From positions 22,966,863 through 23,030,862 of the forward strand of contig OZ038462.1 in the NCBI GenBank assembly GCA_964036295.1: a DNA stretch of 64,000 bases, in the 5' to 3' direction. Within the stretch, counting starts at the first letter, position 1. Each line of letters starts with the position of its first letter. The position numbers and the translations under genes were made by a program. The DNA comes from Plumapathes pennacea. Taxonomy: Eukaryota; Cnidaria; Anthozoa; Antipatharia; Myriopathidae. The notes beneath the pieces are model-generated. The model was not told where the DNA came from. It did no database searches and saw nothing but the letters and a program-made list of their open reading frames with translations. Positions 24,206-35,208 of the stretch are shown here, piece by piece.

Positions 24206-26874
24206 ATGAAGACCCCGAGCGTCCAGCAGTACAAGTCTGCCATGGTCCTGAGCGCAGCTGGCGATGCTATAGGCTTCAATCAAGGTTCTTGGGAGTTTAA
24301 TCACTCTGGAGAGGATATTCACAGGGAGCTTCGAGAGTTTGGGGGACTTCACAAGTTGGATGTCAAGGACTGGATTCTGAGTGATGACACAGTTCTTCAC
24401 ATTGCCACAGCAGAAGCTCTGGTGTCGGAGTGGTCGACCAAGGAGGAACTCTATCGCAAGGCTGCTGCTAAGTATAAAGATGCAATGGTAAGGTGACAAG
24501 ACGATAAGTATTAAAAATACTTTTAACCTATCAGAAGTTAAAGTAATTTGCGATTGGTTGACCAATCAGCAGTGCGAGAAAACGCCATTGCCACTTGCTT
24601 GCGTGAGCATATCGCAATCGGGTTTTGTTTTTGTTTCTGATTGGTTGAGTATGCTAGTGTCAAAACTTGCTTGGTCCAATCCAAAAGCGCAGCAAACGCA
24701 AAACCAAAGTAATTACACAATTGCTTTCGATAGTCATCCTAAAGCGCCACTTTATCATGCTACAAGTCGTTTGATGTTTTGATCGTTTTACCCCCTCTGC
24801 CCCATGTTTTTGTGCTAAAATCAATGGTACGTATTGTAACTATATCATCCAGATAGCACTGTATCTAACACTGGGCGTACAGATAGCTTTTGCTTCAATT
24901 TCTTACGGATAATCGTCAAAAGGTTCCATTGCGGACGTTGGGGTATTCCTCATAATTTGTGTGGGAGTGTGCCGCCCGGTTCTGAAATCCATACCCTATT
25001 TCAGACCAGAATATACAATTTTTCGACCCTATTTCAGGCCTGTATCCCAAAAATTGACTAAGTTGACTTGAAGTATCCTAGTGGGCCCTTTAACCACAGT
25101 CCTTCGCGCGCCGAGGTCCTTGAATCCGCCATTTTCGGGTCCCCCAAATGCCTGCGAAAGATGAATTAGCAATTCATTTCCATTCAACTCATTTGAGAGG
25201 GAAATTAGTTTCTTTTGACCTTAAAGTGCATTTATCTATTTTGCTATTGGTCTACTACGGTTTTTCATGTTAGGTTTACACATTCCTAGATGTAAACAAA
25301 CACACTGAATTGGCCGAGAGGGCCCCATTAATATGACTCACGTGTGAAGCCACATACTTTACAATGCGTAAGTAATACTAGCTTACGAACATTTTCGTTC
25401 ATACGCAATGGGTTTTGTGGATCCGGCCCCTAATGATTTGTTGGCCAAGCAAGCACACTGTTTGTAATCGAAATGTGGGCGATTGACTTGTTAAAATTGA
25501 CATACCTTTCTTTTTTAGGATGACATGGATAATCGAGCACCTGGACCGATCACCATTAGGAGTTGTGAGCAGCTGCGACCCGGCCATCAAGCAGGTCACT
25601 TCCTCCCATTCAACCTCAAGGGAGGAGGGTGTGGAGCGGCAATGAGGGCCATGTGCATTGGGCTGTTGTTCAATAAAGCTGAGCAAATTGATGACTTGAT
25701 TGCTGTCAGCATAGAAACTGGAAGAATAACACACAACCATCCCACAGGTACAATGAAATGCTAGTCCCTACAAGAGCTAGTTTTGATCTGCGTTGTCGTG
25801 GCGCTAAAACGTAGAACGTATCAACTACTTACCGACCATTTACCGCCGACTACACACCGACCACTTACCGACCACATATCGACCACTTGCGACGACGGCT
25901 GCGAGAACTAGTTTTGGTCTGCGTCGTCGTACCTGATTGGTTTCTTTTTCAAAGTAAAACCAAATCGGAATTACTTTGGCTTTTGATTGGTTGAAAGTGT
26001 TTCTTACAGCCTCCGCGATTGGCTCTGTGATTGTTTGGTTTATGTTTTCGACAGTCATCCGAAAACCGCTCTATACTTTCTAGAGGTGCTTACTGAGTAG
26101 TTATCAATTAATGCGTCTGCAACGCTCTCACTCCCGAGCCATTTGACGGCAATTCCTCCAACCCTTTTAAAAAGCAAATGTATGGATGATGTAGTGAGAA
26201 TTGATAGTACCGAGGAGACAGAAAGAGAAAATTGGAGCTGACGACTTCCAGGAGAAGTTAAAGACCTGTAAGTCGAGGTCAGTAATATTTTGCTTATTTG
26301 TTCATCTTTAATTTCGTTGTCAGGCTATCTTGGATCACTCGCCTCAGCCCTCTTTATGTCATACGCCCTCCAAGGAAAGCCACCGAGAGAATGGGGAGCA
26401 GGGCTGATGGCAACTCTTCAGCAAGCCCTGAAGTACATCAGGAAAGCTGGCCGTGATGTCCCTGAGAACGAACAAGAATGGCCCTACTTCACAAATGCAT
26501 GGAAGTCCTACCTTGCCACAAGAGGAATCCTTCGTGGCGACGGTGAGCCCGTGTTTCCTACCGACTATTCGATAAAAGCGCGCGATGTGTTTTACAAGTC
26601 CATCAGCTACCACGGCCGCGGCGGTTCTAGCGGGCACGATGCCCCGATGATTGCTTATGACGCTCTTCTCGGTGCTGGAGCATCATGGGAAGAGCTATGC
26701 AGTCGCAGTATGTTCCACGGTGGTAGCAGCAACAGTCCAGGGACAATAGCAGCAGCATGGTGGGGTGCCATCTACGGAATGGACAAAGTCCCGCGATGTA
26801 ATTATACAAATTTGGAATACAGGAGCAGGGTAGAGAAATTAGCTGAGCAACTTTATGCAAAAGGACATGAATAA
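24206..26874 (+). CDS. ADPRH: ADP-ribosylhydrolase, ARH1/ADPRHL1 type, with altered metal site
   Basis: ARH enzymes remove ADP-ribose from arginine (ARH1) using two Mg ions; ADPRHL1 is the catalytically dead relative. Three exons join in frame: 24206-24487, 25519-25747 and 26324-26874, giving 353 residues (human ADPRH is 357). Visible family motifs are AAMVLSAAGDA-type SAMVLSAAGDAIGF at 11-24, SDDTVLHIATAEAL at 59-72 with both N-terminal Asp ligands (D60, D61), GCGAAMRAMCIGL, GRITHNHPTG and GHDAPMIAYDALL. The C-terminal metal motif is HGGSSNSPGTIA (302-313), where ARH1 has HGGDSDS, so both acidic ligands are Ser and Asn. ADPRHL1 also lacks that DxD, but it has changed the first pair too. An AATAAA is at 27136-27141. 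The family is certain; orthology between ADPRH and ADPRHL1, and activity, are open. Confidence 0.93.
24955..25075 (-). repeat. Inverted copy of the TCTGAAATAGGGTA family in an ADPRH intron
   Basis: Reads on the minus strand as GGTCTGAAATAGGGTATGGA, then GGGCGGCACACTCCCACACA. The word CCTATTTCAG occurs twice on the plus strand. Confidence 0.75.
25105..25290. repeat. Dispersed repeat, partner of 8080-8300
   Basis: Ends in TTTACACATTCCTAGATGTA like its partner and shares the GAAAGATGA and CATTCAACTCATTTGAGAG words. Intronic in the ADPRH-like gene. Confidence 0.6.
25772..26270. repeat. Repeat cluster in ADPRH intron 2
   Basis: A doubled word, CTAGTTTTG(A/G)TCTGCGT(T/C)GTCGT (about 25777 and 25912), flanks a short ACCGACCACTT array. 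At 25955-26080 a GATTGGTTG..TTTTCGACAGTCATCC fragment resembles one in intron 1 (24540-24770). At 26165-26270 lies a GTAGTGAGAATTGATAGTA fragment of the family seen at 54684-54880. Confidence 0.55.
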
Positions 26875-29800
26875 GTGATGCTCAGTAGCCTTTTTACTCC
26901 AAACAAAAGATTTGTTAAAAATAGTTAGATATCAGTAGACTGACCCTAGGGCACTGACTATTTCTTGTTGGTCCCAAGGCCACCAGCTATTTTGCGGATT
27001 TTAAAAAAAGAAACGGTTTTATAAGGGGTAAGAGTGGGTTTTTTTTATTGTGTTTAAGGTAACCTACAAATTATACAAAACTATATACAGTGACCGCGGT
27101 TGGTACACACGGTTAGTGTCTAAAATGTATAAAAAAATAAAGTTATTTGAATACCGTTGGAGAAAATCGCAAAATTTGGTTCTGTTGATATGGCAAACGG
27201 GGACCTGGGAAACGTCAGTTCGCTTTTATTTCAGTGTGAGCTGACAGGAGAGATTGTCGATGCATGTTGCATGATTACGTCACACGTTGTTTGACAGTTA
27301 CCCGCCCTTTTTTGGTTGCCGCCATTTCACATTGTGCTGGAACCACTGTGAATGCAGTGCATCAGGGACCCGCGCGCACCAGTGTTGTTTGGAGATTTTC
27401 AGCTTTCATACATTCCCATGGAAGTCACTTGACAATTTTTTACTGTAGTTGCAACGTGGGCTCGCGTTTGCACGATTTCAGGTTGTTTCACTAGCCATGA
27501 GGTTGGCAGTGCCAGTTGGAAATGCCGCAACGGCGTTGGACTTTTCGTTGGACGGTGAGGTTGATAGTTCTAGATAAAGATGGCGAATCGAACATTCAGG
27601 TATGGTTTATTTTCCTAACTACGTATTTGGTAAATGGTAATATTGTTTTTCGGCTCCCCGTCATAGCGGTTCAACAATCTCGAAACCTATAAATGCTTTG
27701 TAAAGTTTTCAGTTTAGGGTTCAGGTTTTAATTGTGTCTGTTTTGAAATTTGCCCGGATAATGCCGGTAATGAACCAATCAGAGATGGAGACATATATTT
27801 GAAGAAAGGAGACATGGAGACATATTTAAAGAAATAGCATTCTCATACAATACAATACAATACATTATTTCACGTGCTCTTCGCTTACTCGCGAGATGAA
27901 CACTCGAAGATAAAATTCATATCTTTGCGCGCCCCTATTTAACCACGTTACACTTAGGCCTGGCACATGTCTCCGTTTTCCTTTGAAAACGGAAACTTTT
28001 TTTTCCCCGTTTTTAAAAGTTTCCGCGTCCACTTGTCAGGCAAGATCTTGATCTATGTGAATATAATTTGAAGCCGATAACGAACCCTGCCGTTTTTTAA
28101 CTGCACTGACAGCTCTGTATAGTAGCTACGACCACATTAGTATATTCACCAACAGAATACAAAAGTTGCCTCAGTGGTTTCATTTTATTTGCGGCTTTTA
28201 TATAGTGGATTCATCATCATATGGCTTTATTTTATGTCTGATCGATAATGAAATCTCTAAAATCTTTCACCGATTTTAACTGAGTGTAGCTCAGCTCAGT
28301 TTATTGACGCCGGAAATGCTTTCCTTTGCAAGGGGCCAGGCAATGACGTAATCACATTATTGAGCATTTTGCAACACAAAAGAGGTCAATGCCCGGGGGG
28401 GTCAATGAAGGAAAGTAGTGCAAAGCACTGGCCTGTTTTTAATCATCCACTTGAAGCTCATTGTGATTTTTTATTCTGCTGACAAACGTCACATTTTAGA
28501 ATTACTGCTGACTCATAAGAGCGTGGGAACTGCTTTAATTGCTCTCTCGTTCCGCAACTTTGTTGTGGCTTCACTGGGACGTCAGCTCCGATTTGCCTCA
28601 AGCTAGTTATCAAGTTTTGTTTACGTTTGAGAGTTCATTGTCATTATGGCTTCTTGCTTCATAACTGTGGTTATCTCACTAGCAAAGCAGTATTTTTGCT
28701 CACGACACGATTTTCCGAGCAAATATTTTTAACTGCATAGCCAACTTATTGCGCATGCATGCATGTCGTCAACGTTTGGTCGTAATAACTGTCAAAACAA
28801 TTTTGTTGTCAAGTCGTTTATTTAAGGGCCTTGATATTCCAGCTTTGTTATGACTTGTCCAAGTTATAAGAGGGTTCCTGCAATGATGTGAATTCGTGAC
28901 TTTCATTTCTTTAGGTGTGGCTTTCAATATACATGTGGTTCCTGAAAAAGCGCGGGAATATGCAGCCAGGCTGGGCCAAGATACGATCGCAAATGTTTTA
29001 AATATTTTCCTGCTTTTTTTGCCCGGCTTCCAGCAGATAGAGTTTGCAAGGCCAACTCAAATACGGTATTTCAGGCATTCACACAATTTAGACATTTTCT
29101 TTGTCTTCTTGAGCCGTCATTTGATCGATGTTGTCTGTCAACTTATCTACAATTATCATCAGTGGTGTTCTATTGTGGGAAACCTCAAGAATTTTTCGTT
29201 TGAACAGGCAAAGCTCACTTGTTTCGACACGAGTCTTTACAATAAACACGCCTTATACTTTGAGAAAAATATGAAGTAAATCTAAAAGTACTTTGAAATA
29301 GGGTAATATATTTGGTCCAGTTTAGTATGGGATAAAGTTTTTGACAGGGATGTCTACATACCACGAATTCTGAGGAACAGTGTCTGAAAAGCTTCAGGGT
29401 TGTGGAAAATTGCATATTCTAGCCTGAAATTTAGTCAACCCGGGACTTGAACTTGTCGATTCACGCCTCTCTTTTTGGTTTGCGTGTTTCCGGAGGCTCG
29501 CACACCCACAAGTAAGGTCACGTTCACAAGGGGTGTGTTTCGTTTCCGGCTTATTGTGTCTTCCTTTGCGTTACCGCTTTTGTTTCTGCCCTTTCTGCTT
29601 TAAAAATGAAGCCTTTAAATTCCATTGTAAGCTTATAGTTCATAGCTTGCTTTTTCCATTTCAGATTAGACGGACTCAAATCTGACAAATACACAGGGAG
29701 TGGACTTGAAACCCGGGGGGGGGGGGGGGGGGTATGTGCAGCGCAAAGGTATTGTTTTCAAACATTTTGGTCTGAAATAGGGAATAGATTTTGTCCGTTT

Positions 29801-32458
29801 GGTCTGGGAATAGGGTAATAGATTTGGTCAAGCTGAGATAGGGACACATTATGGAGTCAGGCCTGAAATAGGGTATGGAAAATCGTATATTTTGGTCTGA
29901 AATAGGAGAGTTTGGAGAACTGTGCGGCACACCCCCAGCCAAAATTATGACGAGTGCCCCCTCCCCTCCCCCTCCCCCCTGGACTTGAAAGCATTCCAAG
30001 GTGCGAGGTCAAACATTGACGTTGTTGGCATTTTTTCTCTCTTGTGAGGTTTCACTACCTGTCAACACCATGACCGGTCCTACTGCCGAGCCTACGATTT
30101 CTGCTGGCGTGCAATATCTTGTGTTTCAGCATGCATCCATTGCAATCGATTGGAATTTCGATTTCGCTGCCATATTTAGACAATTGCTTTTACAGTCAGA
30201 AACTAAGTTTTTTTTAGCTTCTGGTACCGCTAGTTTCGAACTTGATAAATTATGCTCTCCGATTTTGCTTCCATATTTGGACTGGGAGCCGGGCGTGAAC
30301 TGAAACCTGTTTGGTCTTGTTTTCATCTAAGGTTTTCATTTGGGTGTGAAGCAGCTGTTATATTAGGAGTTACGTTTCATAACTTATCAAACTAATTAAA
30401 TAAACAAAAACGCATAAAGTTGCGTTTATGTACTAACTGTGAATAATAAACACTTAGAAAAATTTTAGTTTTCGTTCCGTTTTTCCTCGGAACCTCAAAC
30501 CTTTAGTGCACTTAAATGAATTTTTAAAATGCAAGTTTGCGTGGCGAACAAACTTTGACATATCATTTTAATTGAATCAACGACTTTGATAACGTTTTTT
30601 GTTTTTACTCACCAATTGCTGAGAAGGTTCACAGCGGGACAAGCTTTGCCTGAGGGGAAGAAAAAAAAAAAAAAAAAACTCCCAGGAATTGAATCGTTAA
30701 ATTGGTTAGTAAACTTTTAAAATCATTATTTATTCAGCTTTTGTAAAACCGCATTCGGTGTGGGCTACTCGGTCGCTCTTATCGTGTGTGGCATTCGGTC
30801 GACACGGCCGCAAACTTCGTGACTTTCCCACCTGCTGCTTTCGAAGTTGTCCCATTAGTTCTCGTGTGCATGTGATAATTTATTTATTTGAGTTTTTCTT
30901 AGAATCGTGACAGAACACAAACACCATTCTAAACTACATGCGTTATTTTGTAACCAAATTATTCTTGCTGTTTTAAATTCTTTTATCGTCAAAGGCGAAT
31001 ACATTTGCACATTCAGGCGAAAAGTGTCAAACTCAAAAGTCTCTTTATTTAGTTTGATTGAAAACATTTGAAATGTCTTAATTTTAAAATATTTTGACTA
31101 TGGCTCCGTCGCACTCGTAACCTTAACGACATTACTATCAATATTTGCATCATTGTGCAAACAGCGATTGTCACCAGAAATTTGCTACCAGGCATCGAAG
31201 AAGCCGTCGTAGACGTCGTATTGTTCTCGATGTGGAGTTATTATCGACTAAACTTCCTAGTGCGACCGGGCCCTTAGTTGGCATCCACAATGTTCATTTG
31301 AAGAAGCAAGCCCTCTTGAGTTCACTCGATATGTTTATGTTGACACAGTTACAGTGGCGAAAGAGCTGTGCCCACGCGCGCACGTACAAGCAGGTACACG
31401 TGCGTACACGCACGCACTAAGTCCTTGTGTCGAACTCTATCTTGCTAAAAATTACGATCGTGTGAGGATCAAGCTTGTTTATTCGAGAAACTAACATACA
31501 CGGGCAAAAGGACGCGTGTCATTCACCTTCGTTACAAGTGAAGCTAAATTTACATATGATTAGCGTGGAATATATTGGACCATTACGCATACGAACCCTG
31601 ATACAAACTCATTGCGATTCTATCAGTTTTCTTTATCACTTTCGCGCGTTTTCCACCGCAGCAAATGCACTTCAATCTTCTGATTAATACCTCTGGTTTG
31701 AAATGATCCATAGCGTTTATGTGTTTGCTACAAACTGTTGTTCGCCCGTCGAGTAATAACGAAGCCAAATAGAAATAAAACTCGTTACTTATAAATATTT
31801 CAAGACTATATCACCAGTGAACACAATGCGTTATCCCCTTTCCTTATCGCACGCTGTGCTTCACGTAGTGAGTGCGCAAAAATTGACATTGCTCTGTGAC
31901 GAATGAGGCACCTGTGACGCAAATTGAACATTTTTTCCTTGTTTTGTGTAAGAATTTTAAATTGCAGAATCGAAAAACGCGACTTTCTTCTTTCAGAAGG
32001 AGAAATTGTTAACTTAGTTGGTGGCGATAACGCTTAAAAACATTAATCACTTTTTTCCTTAAAACAGGAACAGCATCACGCTGTGGAGTTCCATTACCGT
32101 CCTTCTGAATGTCATAATAATTAATTAATTTTAATTTTCGAGTCGAGATTTTGTCGAATTCGGACCACAGAAAATGCGGTCAGGGAATTAAAGTAAACGC
32201 GCCCTTGGCTATAGTTGATGTCATCTTGCGATAAGAAGGCAATAGGAAACCGTTCCCAACATATATAAATATTCACGACTCTAAAGTCTAAACAATGCTT
32301 CACATGAGAGACGTCAATCAATTCAGCTGCTGTCAAGTCACGGAAGGTCACTTCACCTGCGAGCGGCATTTTCGGTTTCATCAGCGGATAAATGAAATGG
32401 CTTCACCGGTTGAGAAACATTTTGTTGTGGCCGCTTTCCTCTGAGGACATGGTTGTGC
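26875..32458. other. Intergenic stretch, repeats only
   Basis: Contains the ADPRH 3' UTR, an (ATACA)n array near 27847-27867, the element at 29701-29990, a weak AATAGGGTA fragment near 29290-29420, an A20 tract near 30660, and a GTACACGTGCGTACACGCAC-type alternating tract near 31380. A 127-codon frame at 28896-29279 has no motif. No gene called. Confidence 0.5.
29701..29990 (+). mobile_element. TCTGAAATAGGGTA-family element with 11-bp target duplication
   Basis: TGGACTTGAAA occurs at both edges (29701-29711 and 29980-29990). The element between them (29712-29979) starts CCC followed by G18, carries GTATGTGC, five copies of an AATAGGG-type word in the GGTCTGAAATAGGG context, then GGCACACCCCCAGCCAAAAT and a C-rich end. 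A G-rich start and C-rich end make weak inverted termini. No protein is encoded. Confidence 0.8.
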
Positions 32459-32467
32459 TATAAATAG
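32459..32467 (+). promoter_or_regulatory. TATA box of the class C GPCR gene
   Basis: TATAAATAG lies 48 bp before the ATG at 32515. A start about 30 bp downstream would leave a leader of only some 25 nt. Confidence 0.7.
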
Positions 32468-32514
32468 AGAGGTCCACTCGAAGTGGGCAGATACTACTCT
32501 GATACGTTAGACAA

Positions 32515-35208
32515 ATGTCGTCAGCTCGACTTTTCTCACCTCGTGTATCAATATGGGCCGTTTGGGTACTGTTGTTATTGTTACGGAAGGCAGCGTCAGG
32601 AAGCGGAGAGAATGCGTCGTTCACCCGGCAGCTTCGCAAGCCGGGCAACTTTACGATCGGAGGCTTGTTTCCCATTCATGTTAGAAGTTGCCAGGACGAA
32701 AGTTTCAGGACGTACCTAATGGCGCTGAGCGAAGCAATGGTGTTCGCTGTTGAAGAAATCAACAAAAGCCCTTCTCTTTTGCCCAATGTTACTCTCGGCT
32801 ACGAAATTCACGATACCTGCCTCGTCACACGGAAGGCAATGCAGTCCGCTCTTCGGTTTGTCAACCTGAATAAATTCGCAGTCGCCGAAGCGGACGCAGC
32901 AAAAGCTTGTGGCGGTGTTTTCGCGAATGGAGAACCCGTATCCCCGATTTCGGCGGTAATTGGGACGGGGAATTCGGGATCGTCCATTCTCGTATCGAAC
33001 CTCCTAAACGTTGAGAGGATACCTCTCATCAGCTACGCCGCTACGAGCGATGAATTGAGCAGCAGTGCTTACCCGACATTCTTGAGGACCGTTCCGCCGG
33101 ACCGTTTTCAGTCCAGAGTCATGGCTGAGATAGCTCGTTATTTCAACTGGACTTACGTCGCGGCTGTGGGGGTCGATAACGCCTACGGCCAGTCGGGTAT
33201 CGAGGAGTTTAGCAAAAGCTCTGCCGCCTTGGGCATCTGTCTCGCTTACCGGAACTACTTTCCACCCTTGACATCGGACGAAAACAGCCAGAAGAAAATC
33301 AAGCTAATAATCTCGGATTTGAAGGCAAATCCCAAGGTGCAAGTGATTATTTTGTACTCGACACAAGAAGCAGCCGTTAACATCCTCGAGGAGGCACGTC
33401 GACAAGGCCTCCAAGGCAAGACGTGGATTGCGAGCGAAGCTTGGGGGACATCGAACAAAATCCTCACACCCGAGTTACTTCCAGTTGTGAAGGGGGTGTT
33501 GGGCATTGTCTTCCCAAATTTTGAGGTGCAGAGTTTCAAGAGGCATCTCTTGGCCAAAAGATCGAACTACAGACCAGCGAGCTGGTGGCAGCTCTTCTGG
33601 GAGAGTCAATTTGATTGTGAATTTCAACGTGGATTTAATTCTTCCAAGGAACTTTGCGGCGATAACCTCACGATTTCTGAGGATCTCTATTCCAAAAATC
33701 TTCACGATAGGAAATCTGCTTTCGTCATCGACGCTGTGTACGCCGTAGCACATGCGTTGGACGCCGTTTTACGCTGTAATGAGCGCAACCATAAAAACTG
33801 CCCGAACACGTATCCTTTTGTTGACACACAGGATTTACTAGGCTATTTGAAGAAAGTCAACTTTTCCCAGTTTAAGGAAACCCGACTGGCTTTTGATGAA
33901 AACGGTGACCCTGCTGCGTCATCCTACAGCATTGTAAATCTGCAACCAGTCAACGGAAACGTTGGAATTGTAAACGTTGGAACTTGGATGCAAGATAGGT
34001 CGCCTTCCCTCCAGCTCAACAGCAGTCTGCTAGTTTGGAACAGTGGAGAAAACGTTCCCCGCTCCATCTGCGAAGAACAGTGTCAGCCAGGGTACTGGCA
34101 AACCCAAGAACGGTCGTGTTGCTGGGAATGCATTCAGTGTCCGGAAGACACGATATCAGAAACCCCAGGCGCTCCGAACTGTACGAAATGCAAAGGAAAT
34201 TCCATCTCAAACCCAACCAGAACGCAATGTGTTCTCGTGCCCATCAAAAGAATCGGCTACACCCACCCCCTGGGGGTGTTGTTTCTGTGTCTCTCAGTCA
34301 TTGGAGTGGCAGTAACCGGATGGTTCTCTTATGTGTTCTACCAACACAACAACACTCCGATGGTGAAAGCCTCTAACCGTGAGCTGAGTTACATGCTACT
34401 GTTCTGTATCGCCATGTGTTATGCTACGCCCGTGTTGTATTTGGCTGAGCCCTCTGTTGGAGTCTGCCCGACGCATCAAGCCTGGTTCTACCTGTTTTAC
34501 ACCGCCTGTGTCGCTATTCTGGGCTCTAAAACCAACCGGATCGTTCACCTGTTTGAAGTACGCGTGCCCCGTTCCGCGCTAACCAGCCATAGCTGGGCCA
34601 GAAAGCATCGCCACGTTTTGTTCGTTGCGTGTGTCGCAGCCGTTGATTTGTTGGTCATCTCAACCTGGGTTATCACAGATCCTCCCCTGCCAACTATAGA
34701 CAAAGGCATGCGCTCAGAGTACTACAAACTATGCAAACTAACAACCGGCGTAGCGGGCGATGTATGTCAGTATCTACTCATGGGCTTGCTTATTTTCATC
34801 TCGATTTTCAGTTGTTATTTCGCCTACAGAGCTCGTAAACTACCTCATAACTTCAACGAGGCCAAGTTTATCGCTTTTTCGTTTTATATTCTGGTCTTAT
34901 CGTGGGTGACATTTTATCCAGTGTACTTGAACATCCAAGGCTTGTACACAGTGGCAGTTTCCTGTGCCGCTACGATCATCGCCGCTTCTGGACTTCTGGT
35001 TTGTATTTTTGTGCCCAAAATCTACATAATCCTCCGTCACCCCGAGAAAAATACAATGAACTACATGAAGGCGCAGATTACCGACCACACTTTCCGTAAA
35101 AGCGTCGCAGGGACAAGGGATCGAAATTCGTCCAATCTCCAAAACTCGAACCCGAATTCCGCAAACGACTCTCCAACCCCAGGCCAAAACCGCACGACCC
35201 AACTATAG
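32515..35208 (+). CDS. Intronless class C GPCR, mGluR/CaSR-like (receptor 1)
   Basis: Plasma-membrane receptor with the full class C layout in one 897-residue exon. Residues 1-28 are a signal peptide. A Venus flytrap domain covers about 45-505 (GGLFPIH, AMVFAVEEINKS, RTVPPDRFQSRVMAEIARYFNWTYV). A Cys-rich NCD3G domain follows at about 519-575 (CQPGYWQTQERSCCWECIQC). Seven transmembrane helices run from about 583 to 845, including RKLPHNFNEAKFIAF, the class C TM5/TM6 signature, and end at PKIYIILRHPEKNT. A Ser/Asn-rich tail of about 50 residues follows. By alignment from memory with mGluR1, the hydroxyl pair binding the amino-acid backbone (GSS, ATS) and the Lys before FVIDAVYAVAHAL are kept, while the Arg before EAM is not. 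A polyadenylation signal is at 35462-35467. The ligand is unknown; an amino acid is plausible. Confidence 0.95.
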   Translation: MSSARLFSPRVSIWAVWVLLLLLRKAASGSGENASFTRQLRKPGNFTIGGLFPIHVRSCQDESFRTYLMALSEAMVFAVEEINKSPSLLPNVTLGYEIHDTCLVTRKAMQSALRFVNLNKFAVAEADAAKACGGVFANGEPVSPISAVIGTGNSGSSILVSNLLNVERIPLISYAATSDELSSSAYPTFLRTVPPDRFQSRVMAEIARYFNWTYVAAVGVDNAYGQSGIEEFSKSSAALGICLAYRNYFPPLTSDENSQKKIKLIISDLKANPKVQVIILYSTQEAAVNILEEARRQGLQGKTWIASEAWGTSNKILTPELLPVVKGVLGIVFPNFEVQSFKRHLLAKRSNYRPASWWQLFWESQFDCEFQRGFNSSKELCGDNLTISEDLYSKNLHDRKSAFVIDAVYAVAHALDAVLRCNERNHKNCPNTYPFVDTQDLLGYLKKVNFSQFKETRLAFDENGDPAASSYSIVNLQPVNGNVGIVNVGTWMQDRSPSLQLNSSLLVWNSGENVPRSICEEQCQPGYWQTQERSCCWECIQCPEDTISETPGAPNCTKCKGNSISNPTRTQCVLVPIKRIGYTHPLGVLFLCLSVIGVAVTGWFSYVFYQHNNTPMVKASNRELSYMLLFCIAMCYATPVLYLAEPSVGVCPTHQAWFYLFYTACVAILGSKTNRIVHLFEVRVPRSALTSHSWARKHRHVLFVACVAAVDLLVISTWVITDPPLPTIDKGMRSEYYKLCKLTTGVAGDVCQYLLMGLLIFISIFSCYFAYRARKLPHNFNEAKFIAFSFYILVLSWVTFYPVYLNIQGLYTVAVSCAATIIAASGLLVCIFVPKIYIILRHPEKNTMNYMKAQITDHTFRKSVAGTRDRNSSNLQNSNPNSANDSPTPGQNRTTQL

